A DNA stretch of 5,377 bases from Alphaproteobacteria bacterium (GTDB lineage: Bacteria; Pseudomonadota; Alphaproteobacteria; Micropepsales; Micropepsaceae). How positions within the stretch are numbered: position 1 is the stretch's first letter; every line of letters begins with the position of its first letter. Location: positions 1-5,377 of the forward strand of contig JAICVV010000165.1 in assembly GCA_025935155.1 (NCBI GenBank). The letters run 5' to 3'. Under the pieces are notes generated by a model. It ran no database searches. It was given only the letters and a program-made list of their open reading frames with translations, and was not told where the DNA came from. Below, piece after piece: positions 1 to 4,729 of the stretch. Position numbers and translations under genes: made by a program.

Positions 1-219
1 ACGGGCGATCCCTCCCAAAGCGATCTGCCCGGCGGCCGCGCCGAAGGATTGAACGAAGCCCTTTCCATTCTGGAAGGCGTGGACGGCGTTGCTACGGCGC
101 GCTTCAGCGAAAAGGATGTGGTGCGGCATCCGCTGGTCACACGCATCGTGCGAGCCTATGCAGAAAACGACAGTGTCGCCCTGCCACAGCGGTATCGCAA
201 GAAAGAGAGCGGCACGTGA
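1..219 (+). CDS. phoH: PhoH family ATPase, C-terminal part (5' end outside window)
   Basis: This is the last 72 codons of a PhoH-like protein (YbeZ in E. coli), open from the window edge to TGA at 217-219. The visible protein begins TGDPSQSDLP, the conserved segment late in the PhoH ATPase core, and continues with a KDVVRHPLVTRIVRAYA block typical of the PhoH C-terminus. The Walker A and B motifs lie upstream of the window and cannot be checked. PhoH/YbeZ proteins are cytoplasmic nucleotide-binding proteins with proposed RNA helicase or ribonuclease-associated roles, and YbeZ is reported to interact with YbeY. The stop codon overlaps the GTG of ybeY by 4 bases, which fits an operon and translational coupling. 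Identity is well supported by motif and by neighbours. Only the exact biochemical role of the family is unsettled. Confidence 0.93.
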   Translation, partial: TGDPSQSDLPGGRAEGLNEALSILEGVDGVATARFSEKDVVRHPLVTRIVRAYAENDSVALPQRYRKKESGT

Positions 220-713
220 GCCGAACAGTCGCCGCGACGCGCGCGGCGCCATCCATCGAAATCGTTGTGGAAGATAAAAACTGGCGCAGCCTTGCGAAGG
301 ATTTGCGCACCCAAATCCGCCAGGCCGCCAAGCTCGTGCTGTCGTACGGCAGGACGGAACCTGCCCGGCCGGAACTCACGATCCTTCTCGCAACCGACGA
401 GCGCGTGCGGACGCTTAATCGCCAGTATCGCGGGAAGGACAAGGCCACCAACGTGCTGTCGTTTCCGGCTGCGAGCGGCGCGTATCTGGGCGACATCGCC
501 GTCGCTTATGGCGTGACAGTTGACGAAGCGGAAAAAGCCGGCAAGCCGCCCGTGCAACATGCGCTTCACCTAGTGGTGCATGGCGTGTTGCATCTTTTGG
601 GCTATGATCACCAAGCGCCGAAAGAAGCAGAGGCTATGGAATCGCTGGAAACAGACATTCTCGCGCGGATGGGAATTCCAGATCCTTACCGGCGGCATGG
701 CCGCGCTGCCTGA
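216..713 (+). CDS. ybeY: YbeY, rRNA maturation factor / endoribonuclease (metal-dependent)
   Basis: The 165-residue product is a YbeY/UPF0054 protein, slightly longer than the roughly 155-residue E. coli form. It carries the family signature HGVLHLLGYDH at residues 122-132, in which H122, H126 and H132 are the expected zinc ligands. The upstream block LNRQYRGKDKATNVLSFP (67-84) includes the conserved arginine region. Family knowledge: YbeY acts in the cytoplasm in 16S rRNA 3'-end maturation and 70S ribosome quality control. The GTG start overlaps the phoH stop (GTGA). A purine-rich GAGAG at 205-209 sits 6 bases upstream and can serve as ribosome binding site, so this start is preferred. All key residues are present and nothing suggests decay. 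Confidence 0.95.
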   Translation: MSRTVAATRAAPSIEIVVEDKNWRSLAKDLRTQIRQAAKLVLSYGRTEPARPELTILLATDERVRTLNRQYRGKDKATNVLSFPAASGAYLGDIAVAYGVTVDEAEKAGKPPVQHALHLVVHGVLHLLGYDHQAPKEAEAMESLETDILARMGIPDPYRRHGRAA

Positions 714-718
714 CCGAC

Positions 719-1636
719 ATGTCCCAGACTAACGATTCCGCTTTCGGAAGGCGCGAAAACGGGCGCGGCTTCTCCGCGTTTCTGAAGCGTTTCAGTCAGG
801 CGCTGCGCGGGCGTCACGCGGATTCCATCCGCGAAAGCCTGGAAGAGGTGATCGAGGAAAGCGAGCGGCAAAATCCCGACCTGGCGCGGCGCGAACGCGT
901 CATGCTCGCCAACCTCCTAAAATTCGGCGAGCTGCGCGTCGATGACGTGATGGTACCGCGGGCCGATATTGTCGCGGTGGATGAAGCGATTTCCATCTGC
1001 GAGCTGATTGCAAAGTTTCGCGAAGCGCAGCACTCGCGGCTGCCCGTTTATCGCGACTCGCTCGATGATCCAATCGGCCTTGTGCATCTGAAGGATGTGG
1101 TTGGGCTCGGCGAACTCGGTCCGGATGGCATCATGCGCTGGCCGGACGTGCCGATTGCGCGCGTGAAACGAGATATCCTGGTGGCGCCGCCCTCCATGCC
1201 CGCCAGCGATCTGCTGGTGAAGATGCAAACCACGCAAATCCACCTTGCGCTCGTGATCGACGAATACGGTGGCACGGATGGACTAGTCTCTATTGAAGAT
1301 CTTGTCGAGGAAATCGTGGGGGACATCGGCGACGAGCACGATGTGGACGAAGCGCCGCATCTCACCAAACTTCCGGACGGCGGCTATGAAGCGGATGCCC
1401 GGCTCGACCTTGATGATTTTACGGAGATGACCGGCATTTCGCTGCTGCCGTCCGATTCCGAGGAGGACGTCGACACGCTGGGCGGATTGGTCGTGGCGCA
1501 GGTCGGGCGCGTGCCGCAGCGCGGCGAGATCGTCAGCCACAACGGCTTTGAGTTCGAAGTGCTTGAGGCGGACCCGCGCCGCATCAAGCGCTTGCGTCTG
1601 CGTCCGCCTGCAGCGCCACCACCCATCGCGGCATGA
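719..1636 (+). CDS. corC: CorC/YbeX-type CBS-domain protein (hemolysin C-like, no membrane domain)
   Basis: The 305-residue protein has a charged N-terminal region (1-70) and a first CBS domain opening with DDVMVPR at 75-81 and running to about 130. A second CBS domain at about 150-205 includes DEYGGTDGLVSIEDLVEEIV (181-200), and a CorC_HlyC transporter-associated domain occupies about 215-296. No DUF21 membrane domain is present, so it matches the short soluble CorC/YbeX/TlyC form rather than the membrane CNNM/CorB form. CBS pairs commonly bind adenine nucleotides. Family members are linked to Mg/Co efflux and, for E. coli YbeX, to ribosome metabolism. The older 'hemolysin' name is not evidence of toxin activity. 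The ATG lies 5 bases after the ybeY stop with no clear Shine-Dalgarno, suggesting reinitiation after ybeY. The tail from about 296 is a short Pro/Ala-rich stretch. Confidence 0.93.
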   Translation: MSQTNDSAFGRRENGRGFSAFLKRFSQALRGRHADSIRESLEEVIEESERQNPDLARRERVMLANLLKFGELRVDDVMVPRADIVAVDEAISICELIAKFREAQHSRLPVYRDSLDDPIGLVHLKDVVGLGELGPDGIMRWPDVPIARVKRDILVAPPSMPASDLLVKMQTTQIHLALVIDEYGGTDGLVSIEDLVEEIVGDIGDEHDVDEAPHLTKLPDGGYEADARLDLDDFTEMTGISLLPSDSEEDVDTLGGLVVAQVGRVPQRGEIVSHNGFEFEVLEADPRRIKRLRLRPPAAPPPIAA

Positions 1637-3219
1637 TCGCCGCGCTGTCTGCCACTTCAGGCTTCTGCGATCGTGCCGCAGATTACCTGCGCCACTTACA
1701 GGGCTGGCGGCGGACGATGGCAGCGTGCATTGCCGGTGCATTGTCCACGCTGTCTTTCGCCCCGTTTGGCATTTTTCTGCTGCTGCTGCTCTCATTTGCC
1801 GTCCTGGTGCTGCTGCTGGATGGCGCTCAGGCAGGCCCGCGGCCGATCCTGACTAGCGCCCTCACGGGATGGGCGTACGGTTTCGGGCAGTTCGCAGGGG
1901 GGCTCTACTGGGTGGCGTATGCGTTCCTCGTCGATCCGTTGCAGCACGCCTGGCAGATTCCGTTTGTGGCATTGCTGTTTCCGAGTGGACTTGCGCTGTT
2001 TATCGCGTTTGCCTGCGCGCTGGCGGCGCCATTGTGGCGGAGCGGCTGGCCACGGGTGTTTGCCTTCACCGCAGCCTATGCGCTGGCTGAATGGCTGCGC
2101 GGGCACATTCTCACCGGCTTTCCATGGAATCTCCCGGGTTACGGCTGGGGTGCTTCGCTGGCCGTGATGCAGAGTGTAGCGATTTTCGGTGTATATGGAC
2201 TATCGCTGCTGACGATTCTGTTCGGCGCCTCGCTTGCGTTGTTCTGCGGCCCAAAAAGCGCGCCTATTGTTCCTCTCCTTTCAGCGCTTGCTTTTGCTGC
2301 CATGTGGATCGGCGGAACGGTCCGCCTGTCGTCTGCCCCCACACAGTATGTCTCCGGCGTTCGCCTCCGGATCGTGCAGCCCAACGTGGCGCAGGCAGAC
2401 AAATATCGTATCGATTTGCGTGCGCGGCACTGGCAGGAATTGATCGACCTTAGCCGCATCCAACACGGCGCACCGCCGACCCACATTGTCTGGCCTGAGG
2501 CGGCGCCGCCCTTTCTACTGGAGCGCTCGCCGCGTGCCTTGGCAGATATTGCGGCACTGACAGCGAACGGCGCTGTGCTGATGACGGGAGCGGCGCGCGT
2601 TGAGACATCTCGCGATAAACGGCCCATCTTTCACAATAGTTTTTACATCTTCGGCCGCGGCGCGCAGTTGCTGGGCACCTACGACAAGTTTCATCTCGTT
2701 CCGTTCGGCGAGTACGTGCCATTTCCGCAAACGCTTCATTTCCTCGGCGTTGACAAGCTGGTGAATCAACCGGGTAGTTTCGCAGCTGGCGATGGCCCGC
2801 ACACCTATGCCATCCCCGGCGCGCCGCCGATGGGCCCGTTGATCTGCTACGAAGTTCTGTTTCCCGGCGAAGTTGCCGCCAATCCGCGGCCCGGCTGGTT
2901 CGTGAACGTGACCGACGATTCCTGGTTCGGCCCCGCGTCTTCTACAGGTCCGTATCAGCACTTCCTGATTGCCCGTATGCGCGCCATTGAAGAGGGAATC
3001 CCGATCGTCCGCGCGGCCAATACCGGTATTTCGGCGATTATCGATCCGTTCGGACGCATTCTTGCCAAACTGGAAATCGACAAAACTGGAATTGTGGACT
3101 CTCAATTGCCGAAATCCATCTCGCCTACGTTCTTCGCCCGCGTGCACGATCTGCTTTTCTGGATCATGTTTTCTTTCTGTGCCGCTCTTGCATTTGGAGC
3201 GGCATTCCGGCGCGGTTAA
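1633..3219 (+). CDS. lnt: Apolipoprotein N-acyltransferase Lnt
   Basis: The 528-residue integral membrane enzyme transfers the N-terminal acyl chain to diacylglyceryl-cysteine lipoproteins in the inner membrane, the last step after Lgt and LspA. Hydrophobic segments are visible at roughly 28-62 (two helices), 72-100, 107-135, 141-156, 176-205 and 212-231. A nitrilase-type periplasmic domain (about 244-495) and a final helix (507-525) follow. By alignment to E. coli Lnt the triad is E289 (in WPEA), K352 (in YDKFH) and C405 (in LICYE). The further essential residues E360, Y406 and E407 are also present. ATGA overlaps the corC stop and there is no clear Shine-Dalgarno, so coupling is likely. The first 27 residues precede the first helix. 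Rhizobial homologues have been called ActA (acid tolerance) or CutE. Function is confidently assigned. Confidence 0.96.
   Translation: MIAALSATSGFCDRAADYLRHLQGWRRTMAACIAGALSTLSFAPFGIFLLLLLSFAVLVLLLDGAQAGPRPILTSALTGWAYGFGQFAGGLYWVAYAFLVDPLQHAWQIPFVALLFPSGLALFIAFACALAAPLWRSGWPRVFAFTAAYALAEWLRGHILTGFPWNLPGYGWGASLAVMQSVAIFGVYGLSLLTILFGASLALFCGPKSAPIVPLLSALAFAAMWIGGTVRLSSAPTQYVSGVRLRIVQPNVAQADKYRIDLRARHWQELIDLSRIQHGAPPTHIVWPEAAPPFLLERSPRALADIAALTANGAVLMTGAARVETSRDKRPIFHNSFYIFGRGAQLLGTYDKFHLVPFGEYVPFPQTLHFLGVDKLVNQPGSFAAGDGPHTYAIPGAPPMGPLICYEVLFPGEVAANPRPGWFVNVTDDSWFGPASSTGPYQHFLIARMRAIEEGIPIVRAANTGISAIIDPFGRILAKLEIDKTGIVDSQLPKSISPTFFARVHDLLFWIMFSFCAALAFGAAFRRG
3180..3204 (+). repeat. Inverted repeat near the 3' end of lnt
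   Basis: TGCCGCTC (3180-3187) and GAGCGGCA (3197-3204) form a perfect 8-base-pair stem around a 9-base loop, inside the last codons of lnt and 13 bases before its stop codon. The RNA would form a G+C-rich hairpin. No T-run follows directly, because the T-rich stretch only begins near 3222. It is therefore not a standard intrinsic terminator, though it could protect the operon transcript's 3' end or weaken read-through into the regulator gene. The repeat is seen in the sequence. Any role is inference. Confidence 0.35.
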
Positions 3220-3228
3220 AATCTTCTT

Positions 3229-3242
3229 ATTTCGCATTTCGC
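3229..3242 (+). repeat. Tandem 7-base repeat upstream of the XRE gene
   Basis: ATTTCGC occurs twice head to tail (3229-3235 and 3236-3242). A one-mismatch third copy, ATTTCGT, lies at 3281-3287 across the GTG start codon of the regulator. The first two copies overlap the candidate -35 element. The phase of 7 bases is not a helical turn, so this may be chance, but the position allows a regulatory role. Confidence 0.35.
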
Positions 3243-3259
3243 AGCAATAGCGCTATGAT
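3231..3259 (+). promoter_or_regulatory. Candidate sigma-70-type promoter for the XRE regulator, with overlapping palindrome
   Basis: TTCGCA (3231-3236; 4 of 6 to TTGACA) and TATGAT (3254-3259; 5 of 6 to TATAAT) are separated by exactly 17 bases. A start of transcription near 3266 would leave a leader of about 20 bases before the GTG at 3286. The perfect 10-base palindrome ATAGCGCTAT (3247-3256) runs into the -10 hexamer, where a bound repressor could block RNA polymerase. This is the only plausible promoter I see between lnt and the regulator. It would let the regulator be expressed apart from the lnt operon. It is a prediction from spacing and consensus only. Confidence 0.45.
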
Positions 3260-3285
3260 TACTGCGGAGCGTTGGTGCCAATTTC

Positions 3286-3717
3286 GTGCAAAAGAAGCAG
3301 GCCACATCGATCGATGCGCATGTGGGTCATCAGGTTCGCGTGCGGCGAGAACTGATGGGCATGAGCCAGGGAAAGCTGGGGCAGTTGCTGGGGCTCACCT
3401 TCCAGCAGGTGCAGAAATACGAAAAAGGCGTCAATCGGATAGGCGCCGGCCGGCTGTTTGAGCTTGCACGAATCCTTGGCGTTGGCGTGCTATATTTCTA
3501 CGAGGGCATGGCGGACACATCCGGCCGCCCGCTCGGTTTTGCGGAGGACGAGGCACCCGCGCCATTGCCGCCGCAGAATCGCTCCCGTGAGCTTGCACAC
3601 CTGATCGCCGGTTTCCAACGGATTTCCGATCTGAAAGCGCGCAAGCGCGTTTTGAATTTGGTCGAGGAGCTGGCGGCCAAGCAAGCGAAGCAATCTCAGC
3701 CGAAGCGCAAACGTTAG
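3286..3717 (+). CDS. XRE-family transcriptional regulator, PhrR/PraR-like
   Basis: The 143-residue cytoplasmic DNA-binding protein has a helix-turn-helix domain at about 13-67. Its core includes GMSQGKLGQLLGLTFQQVQK (25-44) followed by YEKGVNRIGAGRL. The LTFQQVQKYEKG recognition-helix block is the hallmark of a widespread alphaproteobacterial XRE group. From memory, that group includes rhizobial PhrR (low-pH induced, encoded next to the Lnt homologue ActA) and PraR (repressor of quorum-sensing and surface genes). After a Pro/Ala-rich linker (about 80-98), a C-terminal helical part (about 99-133) may serve dimerisation. The GTG at 3286 is the best in-frame start. GGAG at 3266-3269 is 16 bases away, rather far. 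Another in-frame GTG at 3322 would remove residues 1-12 without harming the domain. A candidate promoter lies just upstream. The target genes cannot be read from the sequence. Confidence 0.88.
   Translation: MQKKQATSIDAHVGHQVRVRRELMGMSQGKLGQLLGLTFQQVQKYEKGVNRIGAGRLFELARILGVGVLYFYEGMADTSGRPLGFAEDEAPAPLPPQNRSRELAHLIAGFQRISDLKARKRVLNLVEELAAKQAKQSQPKRKR
3302..3325. repeat. Cluster of palindromes in the first codons of the XRE gene
   Basis: CCACAT (3302-3307) and ATGTGG (3320-3325) are inverted arms. Between and across them lie the perfect 12-base palindrome CATCGATCGATG (3305-3316) and the perfect 8-base palindrome ATGCGCAT (3314-3321). Several dyads packed into 24 bases, starting 16 bases after the start codon, could be a second operator or a weak mRNA hairpin. 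They may equally be a by-product of the codons used. Confidence 0.35.
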
Positions 3718-3760
3718 CGGCGGACCAAGCCGCGCGGCTTCTCCTTTCCGTTTGCTTTCG
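3701..3760. terminator. Nested inverted repeat across the convergent gene ends, possible weak two-way terminator
   Basis: The outer arms GCAAACG (3707-3713) and CGTTTGC (3749-3755) are exact reverse complements. Beyond them CGAA (3701-3704) can pair with TTCG (3757-3760) after a small bulge. Inside is the perfect 14-base palindrome AAGCCGCGCGGCTT (3727-3740). The structure covers both stop codons of the convergent pair and extends mainly into the minus-strand gene. No strong T-tract follows on either strand, so intrinsic termination would be inefficient. The repeats are seen, and the terminator role is inference. Confidence 0.35.
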
Positions 3761-4007
3761 CCCCGATCTCCTTCAGTTTCACGGTCTGGCGCAGGGATAA
3801 GGAAGCACCCGCTTGTCCCTTCTCAGGATCGCGGAATGCGCGGCCATATTGCTCCACCCGCTTTTCTACAGAGCCGAGGAATTCGCCTTCCCACTCGGAC
3901 AAACAAGTGCCTGTGCGCTCAGCAGCGCGCCGGGCGCGCTTGAGCGCATTCAGCGCCGCCCGCCTGGTGCGCTCGCGGGAGTCGATCTGCTTCGATTTCA
4001 GTCCCAT
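3714..4007 (-). CDS. Small basic conserved-looking protein of unknown function
   Basis: The product is about 97 residues from the ATG at 4007. A GTG at 4028 would add 7 residues but has no ribosome binding site, and the preference for ATG is modest. The protein is strongly basic and probably mostly helical and soluble, with no signal peptide or membrane segment. Features are an Arg/Lys-rich N-terminal helix (KRARRAAERTG), a central LSEWEGEFLGSVEKRVEQYG block, and a Lys/Arg tail ending GLVRR. The central block and a later VKLKEI segment resemble, from memory, uncharacterised proteins in other Alphaproteobacteria, but I cannot name a domain. It starts 39 bases after the HNH gene stop on the same strand, so the two are probably co-transcribed. 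Its TAA overlaps the TAG of the XRE gene by 4 bases. Function unknown; nucleic-acid binding is only a guess from charge. Confidence 0.7.
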   Translation of the reverse strand: MGLKSKQIDSRERTRRAALNALKRARRAAERTGTCLSEWEGEFLGSVEKRVEQYGRAFRDPEKGQAGASLSLRQTVKLKEIGAKANGKEKPRGLVRR

Positions 4008-4046
4008 CGCCGCCCGAGCGTAGCACACGCAACGGTAGAGCAGAAC

Positions 4047-4607
4047 TCAGGGTTCCAGCTCGGAATCCCAGTAAAGGTAGTCGGCCCAGCTTTGGTGCAG
4101 GTAGTTGGGCGGAAAACGGCGGCCGTTTCCGCGCAGCTCCTGCACGGTCGGCTTATGCGGCGGGGTGCGCGGGTACATCGCGATATGATGCGAGAGCCGT
4201 GCCCCTTTCAACAGATTGCAGGGTGCGCACGCCGTCACGACATTGTTCCAGGTGGTCTTGCCACCCCTACTGCGCGGGATCAGGTGATCGAACGTGAGAT
4301 CGCTGGGCGAACCGCAATACTGGCACTCGAAGCGGTCACGCAGGAAAACATTAAAACGCGTGAACGCGGGATTGCGCGCCGGCTTGATGTAAGTTTTCAG
4401 GGAAACCACGCTCGGCAGCTTCATCTCGAAGCTGGGCGAGCGAACCACGCGCTCATATTCGGCAAGGATGTTCACCCGATCGAGGAACACGGCCTTGATC
4501 GCGTCCTGCCAGCCCCAGAGCGACAATGGAAAATAGCTGAGCGGACGATGATCCGCGTTCAGCACCAGCGCCGGGCAATTTTCGGGGGATCGCGCGGCAG
4601 CTAACAC
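4047..4607 (-). CDS. HNH endonuclease family protein
   Basis: The 186-residue protein has an HNH domain in its second half. CQYC (C95, C98) and CAPC (C127, C130) form the two zinc-knuckle pairs, DH at 107-108 is the catalytic pair, and N121/N122 and N131 fill the asparagine positions, as in the McrA/HNH_5-like group. The N-terminal 90 residues (NADHRPLSYFPLSLWGWQDA at 18-37) match the usual front part of the short stand-alone HNH proteins common in Alphaproteobacteria. Metal-dependent nicking or cleavage of DNA is expected from the family. The biological role of this chromosomal group is not established, and no methylase or phage genes lie beside it. The GTG start is fixed by a strong AGGAG 7 bases upstream. 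All metal and catalytic residues are intact. Confidence 0.92.
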   Translation of the reverse strand: MLAAARSPENCPALVLNADHRPLSYFPLSLWGWQDAIKAVFLDRVNILAEYERVVRSPSFEMKLPSVVSLKTYIKPARNPAFTRFNVFLRDRFECQYCGSPSDLTFDHLIPRSRGGKTTWNNVVTACAPCNLLKGARLSHHIAMYPRTPPHKPTVQELRGNGRRFPPNYLHQSWADYLYWDSELEP

Positions 4608-4614
4608 GACAACT

Positions 4615-4619
4615 CTCCT
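4615..4619 (-). promoter_or_regulatory. Strong ribosome binding site fixing the GTG start of the HNH gene
   Basis: On the minus strand AGGAG (complement of 4615-4619) lies 7 bases before the GTG whose first base is 4607. It is the clearest Shine-Dalgarno in the window and decides the start of the HNH gene despite the non-ATG codon. Confidence 0.8.
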
Positions 4620-4652
4620 GTGAAGGCCAGACCTCCGTTCGTAATGCGGCGC

Positions 4653-4681
4653 ACTTTAGAGGCTGCCATGGTTCGTGCCAA
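4653..4681 (-). promoter_or_regulatory. Candidate promoter for the HNH gene
   Basis: Read on the minus strand, TTGGCA (complement of 4676-4681; 5 of 6 to TTGACA) and TAAAGT (complement of 4653-4658; 4 of 6 to TATAAT) are spaced by 17 bases. Transcription would start near 4646, about 40 bases before the GTG. It lies in the 122-base gap (4608-4729) after the hydrolase stop, which otherwise shows no gene and no convincing terminator. Read-through from the hydrolase remains possible. Confidence 0.4.
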
Positions 4682-4700
4682 GGCGGTTGGCTTGCGGCCA
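4677..4700. repeat. Overlapping inverted repeats at the -35 of the HNH promoter
   Basis: GCCAA (4677-4681), TTGGC (4687-4691) and GGCCA (4696-4700) form two overlapping dyads: GCCAA-N5-TTGGC and TGGC-N5-GCCA. Successive half-sites are about 10 bases apart, near one helical turn, and the first overlaps the candidate -35 hexamer. This could be an operator. The stems are too short, and lack a T-run, for a terminator. Chance is a real alternative in G+C-rich DNA. Confidence 0.3.
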
Positions 4701-4729
4701 GGTTACGCGATTCGACGAAACGACGACAG

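Noticed and set aside
719..1636. Reading the CorC-like gene as a hemolysin or virulence factor
   Set aside because: The TlyC/hemolysin name is historical. The domain order (two CBS plus CorC_HlyC) and its place beside ybeY and lnt indicate the housekeeping YbeX/CorC form.
1283..1795. A 170-codon minus-strand open frame opposite corC and the start of lnt
   Set aside because: It crosses a conserved gene junction, shows no motif and has no sensible start signal.
2515..3237. A 240-codon minus-strand open frame opposite lnt
   Set aside because: The lnt frame carries all catalytic residues. The antisense product is Arg/His-rich with no motif, as expected of a shadow frame.
3255..3461. ATG at 3255 opening a short frame upstream of and overlapping the XRE gene
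   Set aside because: It is out of frame with the regulator, sits on the candidate -10 element and gives a product without recognisable features.
3813..4604. A 263-codon plus-strand open frame opposite the HNH gene and most of the small basic gene
   Set aside because: It mirrors two genes with clear motifs and a ribosome binding site on the other strand. Its translation has no recognisable domain and it starts inside another coding region. Long antisense frames are common in G+C-rich DNA.
3714..4607. Toxin-antitoxin or restriction-modification module formed by the HNH protein and its small neighbour
   Set aside because: The gene order, gap and sequence do not match a known toxin-antitoxin family. 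No methylase or specificity subunit is present, so the claim would go beyond the evidence.
4608..4729. tRNA, small RNA or intrinsic terminator in the largest gene-free gap
   Set aside because: There is no T-loop consensus or cloverleaf, and the only stems are 4-5 base pairs with no T-run. Only promoter-like and ribosome-binding signals are supported.
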